Shown here: positions 36,001-48,413 of the stretch, piece after piece
Numbering within the stretch: position 1 is the stretch's first letter
How the letters are laid out: each line of letters opens with the position of its first letter
Origin: Aphrophora alni
Taxonomy: Eukaryota; Arthropoda; Insecta; Hemiptera; Aphrophoridae
NCBI GenBank assembly: GCA_963513935.1
Contig: OY740767.1
Location: 84,618,060-84,682,059, forward strand
Direction: 5' to 3'
DNA length: 64,000 nucleotides
The notes under the pieces: generated by a model
The model's input: the letters and a program-made list of their open reading frames with translations, nothing else
What the model was told of the DNA's origin: nothing
The model's database searches: none
Made by a program: the position numbers and the translations under genes

Positions 36001-38089
36001 TATTCTGCTCGAGTTGTTGAATAGCTATAGTACGATTTATTGTTTAAAAACTTTGAAATATTTTCCAGGACTTCTTCAACTTTAACGTCATGTAATTTGT
36101 TGTGCCTCCCACCTCTGACTCATCCAATTTAAATTTAGTACTTTAAAAAAAAAATCCTTACCTATATAACACTCTTAAAGTGTGCTTCAATATATACATA
36201 CACACAAACTTTCTTATTTAACAAGAAACAGTTCTTAGACAAAGTTCGTTATTTTTTTGATCCATTCACTTGTTTATAATTAATATGTAACAGTAGTAAT
36301 ACTAATTATCTTAATTAAAAAATGGCATCGTTATTACTAAGAAAATCAAGATTCCTAAAATGTAAAAGGCATACGCTATTTTTAATTGTTGGCAATATGA
36401 ATTGGGATAGTGTTCGCTTTCTTTAAGTCTAAAGGAATTTTAAAAACAATGATTTTCCCGAAAAGATAAAACGTCAGGCTCATTTAAAATATATAAATGT
36501 CTCTTAGTGTCATAAAACTAAGAGAGGCTAGGTTAGTCTTAACGCCCTGGCTACCTGAACCTCAACATAGCAGTTAAGACAAAATAATTCCTGATAATGA
36601 GAGAGCTGTAATGGTCAGTCACAATATTTTTAGAAAACATAAATTAAAGACTACCGTAGAAACCTTTCTATCAAACTTTCCTAAAATAAATTTTAGTTTT
36701 ATTTATGTTACAAATTCACACACATATAAAAGAAAACAAAGATATACATTTTCGGTTTAAAAGACAAATTTTTACGTCAGTCGTGAATTCTTTCCTAGCT
36801 ATTTATAATTTTTAACAGTTTTAGAAGTCAGTTTCTTTCGATTGAGTACATCAATAACAGTTATTACAATCCACCTCAATGTAAAAACGGTAAACGGTAA
36901 TTTTTTGGCAATCTATAATCACAAATCCCTAATATTTTTAGTAAAAGGATATAGGTTTTAAATTCGATCCTGACCATTCTGTTCCGGTTAAACCAAAGTT
37001 CTGTGGAAAGAAGTATTTATTCCATAACAATAATAATTATAACCTTAAACGGTCCTAATGTGCGATAACTTTTAGTTGAAACTTAAGCGTTTTAAATATT
37101 GTGCTGAAATTTGATACTGTCTCAATAATATGTGTTTAAAATAATAATGAAATATAAATGTCCAAAATTTAAAAGATTAGGATTAAAATTGGATTTAATT
37201 TTTATTATTGAAATATTTTCATACTGATTGTATTGAATTTTTTGTATAAATGTAATTGCACTGCATTAAAGACAACAGATACTAGGCATTGGAGACATTA
37301 GTCTAAAACCGTTAACAAAACGTTTAGTTTCTTTTATATATCAACACACTGTAGCCCCTTTGTTTTATTAGGGGCAGAGGCTACCTGAACGACTACTAGA
37401 CTGCTAATTTTGCAGCTTGGTCAATTTTTATGTCTACAATCAATGAAACATGAAGTAATACAACAAAATATAATGTTAGGTAAACTCTAAACATATACTC
37501 AATAATAAACATAAACTCTTGATGTTAGATCAATTTGGACGATGATCATAGATCATATCTGATTGACGTTTATGCAACCGGCCACTACATACCGGCCACC
37601 AAGTCAATGCTAAATATTACAAGGAAAGAAGATTTGTAGCATTATTTCGTAAAAATTCGGTATCTAGCCCTCATAATTAGTTATAGATTTGGTTGTTAAT
37701 ACATTTTCCTAAGTAGGCCTTTGTCGTTTAAAATAGCAATTTCAATATATTTATTAATTAATTTTATATTATATAAATGTTATACTAATCAATGTAATAT
37801 AATATATTTTTAATATCTCCAAAAAGTTTACATTTCTACTGTGTTTTTAGAATATACACATTTTGTCTGAATAGAGATAAATTTATACGAAGAAAAACTA
37901 CAATCTCAATCTCTCTTTTTTTAAAAGTAGAAATGTCTTTCAATTTTTTATTAATAGATTACCATAGGGCAAAAAAAGGATGTGATGTAATATTTATAGA
38001 GTGGGTTGGTTTTTATTTATTTATATTTTTAACTTAAATGAAGTCAATGAATACGTATTCAAAGGTGACGATAGTCTTGCTTCCTTTCC
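33040..38089. other. AT-rich DNA, no gene recognised
   Basis: Short open frames at 33676 (minus) and 34002 (minus) have no recognisable domain. A 10-base G run lies near 35455. Nothing else identified. Confidence 0.35.
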
Positions 38090-38363
38090 ACTAGATGCAA
38101 GTAATAAATCAGAAATAAAGTAAGTACTATACAGTATATAGAGTTAAACCGTTAACTTTTTGCGAGATGACAACGTCAGACACAATTGTCACACATTAAC
38201 AATAAGCCAGATAAACCATCAAGTTTTACTAGATGTAAGGGATAAATCAAAAATAAAGTAAACACTATAGAGTATGTAAAGTTACGCCGATAACTTTTGT
38301 AAGATTAAAAAGTCAGACCCATATGTTACACATTAACAATAAGCCAGATAAACCATAGGGACA
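38090..38363. repeat. 138-bp direct repeat, two copies
   Basis: ACTAGATGCAAG at 38090 and ACTAGATGTAAG at 38228 begin two copies that both end with ACATTAACAATAAGCCAGAT. Confidence 0.8.
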
Positions 38364-38581
38364 AACTTTAAAGTATTGCGGCATAAGTCTCAAAGATTCC
38401 TGTTTTTCTCACTGTCAATTATACGTAGCTTGATCTCGAGTAGGAAATCCGAAAAATTTGTATAACATACCCCCAGATAACAAAAGGAAAAATGTTGTTT
38501 ATAAACAAGAATTTTAAATAGTTAGAATGTTTTCAATAAAAAGCTTTTACTTCTTATATTTTGAGGTTTCCAATAGTAATT

Positions 38582-39300
38582 CAATAAAAACCTTCTCCTT
38601 AAAATAATTCATGTGTGTGCCAATTTTCATGTTAATCGGTCAAACGGTGTCTTAGTATTAATGTTAGACTGGGTAAGTAACATGATGATGTTTATAATAA
38701 TTAGATAAAAACCTTCTCCATGAAATAATACATGTGTGTGCTAATTTTCATGTTAATCGGTCAAACAGTGTCTCAGTATTAATGTTAGACTGGGTAAGTA
38801 ACATTATGATGTTTATAATAATTAGATAAAAACCTTCTCCATGAAATAATACATGTGTGTGCCAATTTTCATGTTAATCGGTCATACGGTGTCTTAGTAT
38901 TAATGTTAGACTGGGTAAGTAACAAGCTGATGTTTATAATAATTAGATAAAAACCTTCTCCATGAAATAATACATGTGTGTGCCAATTTTCATGTTAATC
39001 GGTCAAACAGTGTCTTAGTATTAATGTTAGACTGGGTAAGTAACATGATAGCGTTTATAATAATTAGATAAAAACATTCTACATTAATGAGTTAAATGAG
39101 TTTGAAAATTTTCTTCGTAATCTGTCAAACGGTGTCATAGTATTATTGTTGGGCTGGGGTAAGTAACATTATGGTTTTATAATAATTAGGGAAAATGAAA
39201 AAAAAAAAACATATTGGCCGATTTTTATGGTGATCGGTCAAACGGTGTCTTAATATTAATGTTGCGCTGGGTAAGTTGCGTAATAGCGTTTATTAGTTCG
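38582..39300. repeat. 121-bp tandem repeat, about 6 copies
   Basis: ATAAAAACCTTCTCC recurs at 38584, 38705, 38826 and 38947, exactly 121 bp apart, then two more diverged copies near 39068 and 39187. The unit includes ATGTTAATCGGTCAAACGGT, wording typical of interspersed repeats in this window, so the array probably grew from such a repeat. Confidence 0.92.
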
Positions 39301-41190
39301 ATAAATGATCTAAATCAATAAATATGGTATTAAATAATCTAGATTGTTTTTTATCTATAGAAAAAAAGTCTAGTTAAAATATTATCGTGTGTTTCCACCC
39401 ACAAGTCTATAGAAAAAGTCGTCATACAAAATTTGATGTTAATTGTTTATTTTCCATCGATTTAAACTAAAATAAACCAAATTTTTAATGCCAATTGCAG
39501 AGAGAAATTTAGGGAGATAACAAAAATGAGAGTATAGAAGAAGGGAAAATGTTGGGGACAAGACAATGTTGGCAGCATTTGTTGCAAAAATCCGTGTTAT
39601 GTTAAATTATGTTAAGGGGACAGTAAGTTATATATACTCTTGATGAGAATACACTGTCCTCCTAATATTCAGAGGACAGTAACTGTGCTCTGAACATGAG
39701 TATATATGCGAAAAATGTCCTCTGATCAAGAGCGAGAATGTCTTAAACACTAAATGTCTCAAACAAATAGTGAGGCAAAATATCATGATTTTGAAAAAAA
39801 CACAAAATACGCGACTACAGCCAAACGGTTGAGATCGGACATGGGTCCATATGAACTTTTTTATTCCATTTAGTGAGTAGAACATACTGGCGAAGTTAAT
39901 GGTGTCAGTAGAAACTCACCCTGTATATATATAGGTGTATATATATCTGTATATATATCATTGTTAGGTTAAACTTTGTGCCAAGTTCAAACTGAATCGG
40001 TCAAACTGTTCTCTAGGTATAAATCATTTTGGAAAAGAAACAAAATGGCGGATGTCTGGAAAACGAAGCTTTTCTGGCCCTAGGTACATATGAACAATTT
40101 TGATTTTTTTTAGGTGGACCCCTATCATCTTCTGAAGTTGTGCCAAACTCTCGCAAAACACCCTGTATGCTAAACAATTAAAGCGTTTAATAAAACCTAA
40201 TCTACTGTATTTGAATAAGTAAGCAAATTCATATGTAACTGAAAACGAGTAAAACTGAATGGTATTAACCTAATATGAACATAATATAGGGTTACCGTAA
40301 CTCGACTTATTTCCGGCGGGATGTGATAGGTGACTAATGAACAACAAATGTAACGGCTTTGTAGCGCGCACTAGAATGGTTAATTTATAGTATAGATTAA
40401 TTTTTTTGGACACAAGTTTAGGACTCCAACTTCTCTACAAAGTGTGCACTTGTTTCGTAAAATTCATTGTTAAATTGATATTTTGGAAATTATTAATCTA
40501 CAACTTTTGAGCTGCTCGTCTCTTAGTATTTGAACAAAAATGTGTTTGTATATTGTTCAATTGCACATATGTCAAATTACATTGGTGGATTACTAGGAAA
40601 GTTGTAGGGTAGTTTTTATTTCTTCCCCTCTCTATGTTTTTTGGGGTGCTGAATCCGAATCTGAGGTTTGCTTACAAAATTTCGTGACGCAACATTGACA
40701 AAAATGCAAAAAAGGTAAAAAATCTCATTCTTGCAGGTTTTCTCTATTCTTTAATAACCTCTCTAGCATACTCAAAATGAAAGAACATAAAATTTCCTAC
40801 ATATTTTACTATTTAGGTTATTTCTCCGACGAACCGTTCGGGCTCAAAAAACCCACTTTTCCACACCAACACTCAATTTTACTATTAAAACTTTCATTTA
40901 GTGAATTCCTCCTACTTTTAAGGTGAATACATACATATAGGCTGGGTTCAACTGTTATGCCATCTATTATAAAAAAAAAAAGTTATCTAAGTATCCTAGT
41001 ACATTCGTACAAGCCTTGACCAAGTTTAGGCATAGCTTAATCAATCTTTCCATAAATTATGTTTTTATAAAGAATTAATTTGTTCTTCAGTACAGAATAA
41101 TGGGATCTAGTAAAAAAAGTTGTAATTCCAACGAAAAATCTGGAAACATTACATGGGACTATTGTTATATTGTATTGTGTTACATATGAT
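39301..41190. other. AT-rich DNA with repeat fragments
   Basis: 39612-39725 has imperfect inverted phrases around AGGACAGT and TATATACTC. 39895-40175 is bracketed by CACCCTGTAT in direct orientation (39918 and about 40167) and may be a small retroposed unit. No coding sequence recognised. Confidence 0.4.
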
Positions 41191-41193
41191 TAT

Positions 41194-41355
41194 ATACAGG
41201 ATGCCCCCGAACTCTCTGGTCCCCTTTTGTGGATTTGTTATACAGACGAAAAAGTAAGCACCGTTGACCTATGTTTATATTGTGAAATTTGTTTGTCTCG
41301 ATTCCAGGAACAAATCCACAAAAGGGGACCAGACATTTCGAGGGCATCCTGTATA
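41194..41355. mobile_element. MITE of about 160 bp with 45-bp inverted repeats
   Basis: The ends read TATACAGGATGCCC inward from each side and the arms continue through TGGTCCCCTTTTGTGGATTT to about 45 bp with few mismatches. TA at both borders suggests a TA target as used by Tc1/mariner-type transposases. The open frames on both strands (41170, 41180) just reflect the inverted repeat. Confidence 0.75.
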
Positions 41356-41783
41356 TTTGCAATTTATAATATAGCAGTTGTATGTATTAATACTATTATC
41401 TAAAGCACAAATAACAAGATAGGTTAATAAGGTCGGTTCCACTAAAGGGCCTAGGGAAAATTTGTATTATCTGTTTCCATAAACGTGACGATCCTAAGGT
41501 GGCCATTAGCAAACTTTTTTTTTTTACATGTAGTAAGGGCGTGTAATTTCGGGAGTGTTTGTGAAAAAAACATATTTACTTATATTTATAGGTTTGTCAT
41601 TAACGCATGCTTTTAACAGAACCAATTAGTGAAAACCCGGTGGTCCTTTATGGCTGTTCGGGTTCAAAACCTTTCTATAAGTTAGGTGGTTTATGATATT
41701 TGTTAAGTGTGAGGATTTCCCAGTGTATTTTGCCGAATATCTCAATTTCTTGTCTTTCAATGCCCAGACAGTAAATGCCCTAA

Positions 41784-42247
41784 GGCTGGGAAAAGTACTA
41801 TGACATGTGTTTTGTTGTTAAACACTACAAAAAGTAACTGTTTAGGCTGCTGAATTAATTTAAGACACTTTTCTGCTTAATCGCATAACTACTATTAGGA
41901 CTGTACAGTATAACATACATTTTAGGGCTGGGAAAAGTACTATGACATGTGTTTTGTTGTTAAACACTACCAAAAGTAACTGTTTAGGCTGCTGAATTAA
42001 TTTAAGACACTTTTCTGCTTAATCGCATAACTACTATTAGGACTGTACAGTATAACATAAATTTTAGGGCTGGGAAAAGTACTATGACATGTGTTTTGTT
42101 GTTCAACACTACCAAAAGTAACTGTTTAGGCTGCTGAATTAATTTAAGACACTTTTCTGCTTAATCGCATAACTACTATTAGGACTGTACAGTATAACAT
42201 ACATTTTAGGGCTGGGAAAAGTACTATGACGTGTGTTTTGTTGTTAA
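41784..42247. repeat. 142-bp tandem repeat, 3.3 copies
   Basis: GGCTGGGAAAAGTACTATGA occurs at 41784, 41926, 42068 and 42210, exactly 142 bp apart. Copies differ at only a few positions, so the array is young. Confidence 0.95.
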
Positions 42248-42510
42248 ACAAATTTAACAATTTAACAAATTTAAACAAAAATAAAGCATGCCTAATTGAC
42301 ATGCTTGGTGCAAATTTGTTTGAAATCGATCGAATATTTTTCTCTCTAGCTTTTTATACATACAGACATACAGACAGACATTTTGTAAAAACCATTTTTT
42401 TGGACTCAGGGGGTCCCAAAACGGGTATATCCACAAAAATCTCATCATCGATTTTTTTTGCGATCACTATACTTTCTCTATACTATAGTATAGTGTGAAA
42501 GTAAAATGGT
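42248..42510 (+). repeat. Retroposon-like 3' end
   Basis: Contains ACATACAGACATACAGACAG, GGGGGTCCCAAAACG and a dyad CTATACTATAGTATAG near the end, a common arrangement at the 3' side of insect retroposons. The class cannot be fixed by eye. The open frame here (42226-42498) is not considered a gene. Confidence 0.45.
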
Positions 42511-42914
42511 AACTAGTTAAAATATAGTTTTATTTATAAACTTGAAAAAATAAATACCGTAGCCTACTTGTTTGTAGAAATAAATGTAACTATTTTCGTC
42601 TTCTGATTAATAATGTGTAACATATTTTAACATTCTGTTAACTATATTATGAAAACGAGGACAACGAATGGCTGAACGGGAGTTGTACCGCGAACAGAGG
42701 ATTATGTACCCTCTAGTTATATTTAAAATAAATAGTTACTTCATTAGTATTTGACAAACAATAGTATTAATGAAAGAAAGTAAGTGATATGACAAAATTA
42801 TTAAATCAATTTTTTTTGTATTAAAACTATACAATATTGTTATGTGACGCAAAATTTTACTCAAATAATGTTTCAGACAAAGTAATGTCAAAATTAAGTT
42901 TATTGCAGAGCATA

Positions 42915-43320
42915 AGGTCTTCAAAAGGTTCTATTTAAATAATAGCAGGTCTTCAAAAGGTCTATAAAACACGATGACTTATACCATGGTGATAACAGGC
43001 ATCAGAAAATAGAAATTAACAGGAACAGGCGTCAACTAAAGCCTTTAAAAGGTTACTTTTGTAACTGATCGTATAAGACTTCAATAGGTGGCATTTGTAA
43101 CTGATCGTATATAAGCCTTCAAAATATCGTCTCCCGTACATTTCACGCCAGGCACTCTAGGCATCCAAAAGGTTCGTCGACGTTTTCGCTTTATACAGAG
43201 GGCACAAAAGGTCGTTTTAGTGTATGAAAACAGACCTTTTGAATGCCTGAGTTCAAGCACTCCAGGCCTCCAATAGGTCGTCGCCCGTACCATTAGGCAC
43301 TCGAAAGGTCTTATACATAA
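42915..43320 (-). repeat. Unclassified periodic-motif repeat next to (TA)n (copy B)
   Basis: On the minus strand it starts after (TA)n with TGTATAAGACCTTTCGAGTG, then repeats the ACCTTTTG...GCCT motif about ten times down to 42916. The segment around 43045-43110 contains two copies of AACTGATCGTATA, matching 29091-29112 (inverted). One motif (about 43230-43247) is in the opposite orientation. Same family as 29012-29370. Confidence 0.7.
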
Positions 43321-43321
43321 A

Positions 43322-43422
<101 letters not shown>

Positions 43423-43599
43423 CAAATTCTAACACGTTGATAACGTTATAAATCTTCAACATTTACATAGACAATATTTACAAGAGTATAACACTGACAA
43501 AACATGTAAAAAAGTAAAACAAAATTGGGTATTAGTTTTAACTGTTTACCCAGAGGAATAAAATCGAACAACTGTCAACACAAATGTACTGATGCGTTA

Positions 43600-43660
43600 T
43601 AAATATCAAAATTGAATGTACTGGGTTTAGAGGGGTACAACCCCTTCATCAGGGGTGCCA
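43600..43660 (-). ncRNA. Hammerhead-like structured motif, CTGATGA type
   Basis: On the minus strand: CTGATGA (43652-43646), a perfect 6-bp stem AGGGGT/ACCCCT with a 3-nt loop (43645-43631), then CTAAAC where GAAAC is expected. Only one position of the GAAA box differs. Single copy, no fold-back partner seen. Confidence 0.35.
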
Positions 43661-44179
43661 CACCTGCTCTCCAGTTAGACCATAACTTTCACGGAGTTCT
43701 TCTATCTCATAAAATAAAACATTGTAAACGCAGAAATGCAGAATTCGTTAAAATTAGACACTATTTTTGGTAAGTAAGCGATGCATACATACATATAATT
43801 GATATGTTTTAACCTAATGTATATTTAAGGGAAAAATGTATACACGAAAAATAATTCAAGACTTTTTTGCTAAGTCGCACAATCCTATCAGCCAAACTAA
43901 TATATAAAATTAAGGTCACTTTGGCTTTCCATAAAAACACTGAATGAAAAATTGAAAATAAAAAGCCTCTGTTTTAGTAAAGCTAAAACTTTTCGTTTAA
44001 ATCTCCATAAGGAGTGAAAGAAGGGTAAGACGTTTGTATTTAGTTTGATTGCTCAGGTGTATCTTCCTCTTTTACATTTATAGTTTTAGTTTCCAACCTA
44101 CCTCTAAGCTACTAAGCAATGTGTATAGTTTTTTTTACTTTTTTTTTCAAAATTTTAAGTTATCACTTGATAAGAAGAG

Positions 44180-44400
44180 TTGATTTATACTCTTGGAACG
44201 TTGTGTATACACAAATAATGGCAAACGACCGATTAACCTTATCAATAATATGAACAATCCATCATTATTAAATAATTTTGAAACTAGAAAAAATGAACAG
44301 TTGATAAGAGTGAAGGTCACAATCTTAGTGTGTTTTAAATTACCAATATTGAAGTATCAGTATATATGTCACACATCGATTACCATCATACATTATTGTA
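44180..44400 (+). repeat. Diverged interspersed repeat, copy 3 (partial)
   Basis: GTTGATTTATACTCT and ACACAAATAAT blocks match 24290-24345 in the same order. Confidence 0.5.
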
Positions 44401-45018
44401 AGTATTTGTGCATTTATATACCGTGAGGGAATTCTCTATGGTAATGCAAACATAACCAGGTTGTGGCTAAGGGTGTGAGGGCATAAGTTTAGCTTAGTGC
44501 AGCTCGACCATATGAAACGTCTAGGTTGCGCAGATTCGGCCCTTGCGTTACGCTACTGCTCCATCTTCATTAGTATAAAAACGGGTTTTGCTATATGCGT
44601 CTATCTATAGTATCCGGGGGTTGAAACTGGTTCACTTTAACGCGCCTAAACCCAAAATAATTTACAAAATTTGAGCTAAGAGTAAGTTGTCCAGTAAATT
44701 ATTAATGTGGCATTTCATCATACAACGCTTTTCAAATTTTTATACGCGTTAAATTTTTGGGAAAAAAAATCTTGGTAACTTTCTTTTCAGACCTAAAAAC
44801 TAAATTTATACAAAACTGAAAGTAAAAGAAAATTATATTTAGTGAGTAGGTTGTGAAAAATTAAATCTACCCAAAGCCGGTAGGGATCATTTGGTATTAA
44901 AATAACAATTTTGAGTTTAGGTCCTATAGCAGCTTCTTCCAAGTTTTGAGGAATAAAAGGAAAGTGAAATATATCTAGTGTTTTGATCAAAACATATCTA
45001 AACAAAAATTACCAAAAG

Positions 45019-45019
<1 letters not shown>

Positions 45020-45062
<43 letters not shown>
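45020..45062. repeat. (TA)n microsatellite
   Basis: About 21 TA units. The neighbouring open frames (44793 minus, 44983 plus) have no recognisable domain. Confidence 0.95.
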
Positions 45063-45064
<2 letters not shown>

Positions 45065-45690
45065 CGAGGAAGCTTAAAACTATCGGCAAAAATCTATTTT
45101 ATTTTTGCCAAAAAAGTACTTTCTTTAAAGGCCTACTACATATAAGTGATATAATAGAAATCATTAAAGAAAATGAAGGCAAATTTGATGTTGCCATTCT
45201 AAAACCAATTTCAATTTCTTTTGGGAATAATACAGAAAATATTGTTTTTGTAGTCACAAATTCAAAATGGCGCAGTACTTCGTTCGTTGGTTTGTGAAGA
45301 TCACATTAAATTCATCTATTGGAACAATAAACGTTGAACTAAACACCAGTTTTCACCAAAATTCACCTTGAAAATACTTATTGTTGCAGCGTGTGCATAC
45401 GTTCAAGAACTATTGTGTCCGTGACGCGCGTCTTACATAAAAATGTTGAATCAGAAAACAAATAACAAACCACATAGATTGTGACTAGTACACATAAATT
45501 TGAATTGAAAGAGTTTGGGATATAGCCGCAACTTCCGGATTATTCTAGACAAAAGTTCACGATTATTATCATCTAACAAATATTTATTGGGAGATTTGAA
45601 TAAATAAATATAATTTACATAATGTAGTTTGAATTTTAAGCTGTTTATAATTACGTACATCATTGTATTCTGGATTTTCATCATTGAATA

Positions 45691-48413
45691 TATCACGCTC
45701 TTTCTGTAATGCTTCATATAAGTTATTCGGTCATTTTATTCTTGTATCTATCAAGCTCTTTCTGTAATGCTTCATATAAGTTATTCGGTCATTTTCATCT
45801 TGTATTTATCACGCTCTTTCTGTAATGCTTCATATAAGTTATTCGGTCATTTTCTTCTTGTATCTATCACGCTCTTTCTGTAATGCTTCATATAAGTTAT
45901 TCGGTCATTTTCATCTTGTATTTATCACGCTCTTTCTGTAATGCTTCATATAAGTTATTCGGTCATTTTCTTCTTGTATCTATCACGCTCTTTCTTTAAT
46001 GCTTCATATAAGTTATTCGGTCATTTTCATCTTGTATTTATCACGCTCTTTCTGTAATGCTTCATATAAGTTATTCGGTCATTTTCATCTTGTATTTATC
46101 ACGCTCTTTCTGTAATGCTTCATATAAGTTATTCGGTCATTTTCATCTTGTATTTATCACGCTCTTTCTGTAATGCTTCATATAAGTTATTCGGTCATTT
46201 TCATCTTGTATTTATCACGCTCTTTCTGTAATGCTTCATATAAGTTATTCGGTCATTTTCATCTTGTATTTATCACGCTCTTTCTGTAATGCTTCATATA
46301 AGTTATTCGGTCATTTTCATCTTGTATCTATCACGCTCTTTCTTTAATGCTTCATATAAGTTATTCGGTCATTCTCTTCTTGTATTTATCACGCTCTTTC
46401 TGTAATGCTTCATATAAGTTATTCGGTCATTTTCATCTTGTATTTATCACGCTCTTTCTGTAATGCTTCATATAAGTTATTCGGTCATTTTCTTCTTGTA
46501 TCTATCACGCTCTTTCTGTAATGCTTCATATAAGTTATTCGGTCATTTTCATCTTGTATTTATCAAGCTCTTTCTGTAATGCTTCATATAAGTTATTCGG
46601 TCATTTTCTTCTTGTATCTATCAAGCTCTTTCTGTAATGCTTCATATAAGTTATTCGGTCATTTTCATCTTGTATTTATCACGCTCTTTCTGTAATGCTT
46701 CATATAAGTTATTCGGTCATTTTCATCTTGTATTTATCACGCTCTTTCTGTAATGCTTCATATAAGTTATTCGGTCATTTTCTTCTTGTATTTATCACGC
46801 TCTTTCTGTAATGCTTCATATAAGTTATTCGGTCATTTTCATCTTGTATCTATCAAGCTCTTTCTGTAATGCTTCATATAAGTTATTCGGTCATTTTCAT
46901 CTTGTATTTATCACGCTCTTTCTGTAATGCTTCATATAAGTTATTCGGTCATTTTCATCTTGTATTTATCACGCTCTTTCTGTAATGCTTCATATAAGTT
47001 ATTCGGTCATTTTCTTCTTGTATCTATCACGCTCTTTCTTTAATGCTTCATATAAGTTATTCGGTCATTCTCTTCTTGTATTTATCACGCTCTTTCTGTA
47101 ATGCTTCATATAAGTTATTCGGTCATTTTCATCTTGTATTTATCACGCTCTTTCTGTAATGCTTCATATAAGTTATTCGGTCATTTTCTTCTTGTATCTA
47201 TCACGCTCTTTCTGTAATGCTTCATATAAGTTATTCGGTCATTTTCATCTTGTATTTATCAAGCTCTTTCTGTAATGCTTCATATAAGTTATTCGGTCAT
47301 TTTCTTCTTGTATCTATCAAGCTCTTTCTGTAATGCTTCATATAAGTTATTCGGTCATTTTCATCTTGTATTTATCACGCTCTTTCTGTAATGCTTCATA
47401 TAAGTTATTCGGTCATTTTCATCTTGTATTTATCACGCTCTTTCTGTAATGCTTCATATAAGTTATTCGGTCATTTTCTTCTTGTATCTATCACGCTCTT
47501 TCTTTAATGCTTCATGTAAGTTATTCGGTCATTCTCTTCTTGTATTTATCACGCTCTTTCTGTAATGCTTCATATAAGTTATTCGGTCATTTTCATCTTG
47601 TATTTATCACGCTCTTTCTGTAATGCTTCATATAAGTTATTCGGTCATTTTCTTCTTGTATCTATCACGCTCTTTCTTTAATGCTTCATATAAGTTATTC
47701 GGTCATTCTCTTCTTGTATTTATCACGCTCTTTCTGTAATGCTTCATATAAGTTATTCGGTCATTTTCTTCTTGTATCTATCACGCTCTTTCTGTAATGC
47801 TTCATATAAGGTATTCGGTCATTCTCTTCTTGTATCTATCACGCTCTTTCTTTAATGCTTCATATAAGTTATTCGGTCATTTTCTTCTTGTATCTATCAC
47901 GCTCTTTCTGTAATGCTTCATATAAGTTATTCGGTCATTCTCTTCTTGTATCTATCACGCTCTTTCTGTAATGCTTCATATAAGTTATTCGGTCATTTTC
48001 ATCTTGTATTTATCACGCTCTTTCTGTAATGCTTCATATAAGTTATTCGGTCATTTTCTTCTTGTATCTATCACGCTCTTTCTGTAATGCTTCATATAAG
48101 TTATTCGGTCATTTTCATCTTGTATTTATCACGCTCTTTCTGTAATGCTTCATATAAGTTATTCGGTCATTTTCTTCTTGTATCTATCACGCTCTTTCTG
48201 TAATGCTTCATATAAGTTATTCGGTCATTTTCTTCTTGTATCTATCACGCTCTTTCTGTAATGCTTCATATAAGTTATTCGGTCATTTTCATCTTGTATT
48301 TATCACGCTCTTTCTGTAATGCTTCATATAAGTTATTCGGTCATTTTCTTCTTGTATCTATCACGCTCTTTCTTTAATGCATCATATAAGTTATTCGATC
48401 ATTCTCTTCTTGT
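45691..48413. repeat. 58-bp satellite, about 47 copies, with 12-unit higher-order repeat
   Basis: The unit contains TATCACGCTCTTTCTGTAAT and GCTTCATATAAGTTATTCGG, and its length is constant at 58 bp. Two main unit types alternate (TTCATCTTGTATTTATC and TTCTTCTTGTATCTATC), with rarer CAAGCTC and TCTTTAATGC variants. TCTTTAATGC occurs at 45993, 46341, 47037, 47501 and 47675: 348, 696, 464 and 174 bp apart, all multiples of 58. The seven units after 46341 and after 47037 have the same variant order, showing block duplication. The last copy (about 48380) is more diverged, as expected at an array edge. Confidence 0.97.

Noticed and set aside
41170..41403. Open frames on both strands over the MITE
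   Set aside because: Produced by the inverted repeat. No domain.
44983..45297. 104-residue frame downstream of (TA)n
   Set aside because: Starts inside a microsatellite. The remaining sequence has no recognisable domain, although a decayed element gene cannot be excluded.
45691..48413. CRISPR-like array of regular repeats
   Set aside because: Units are contiguous with no unique spacers, and the surroundings are eukaryotic. It is a plain satellite.
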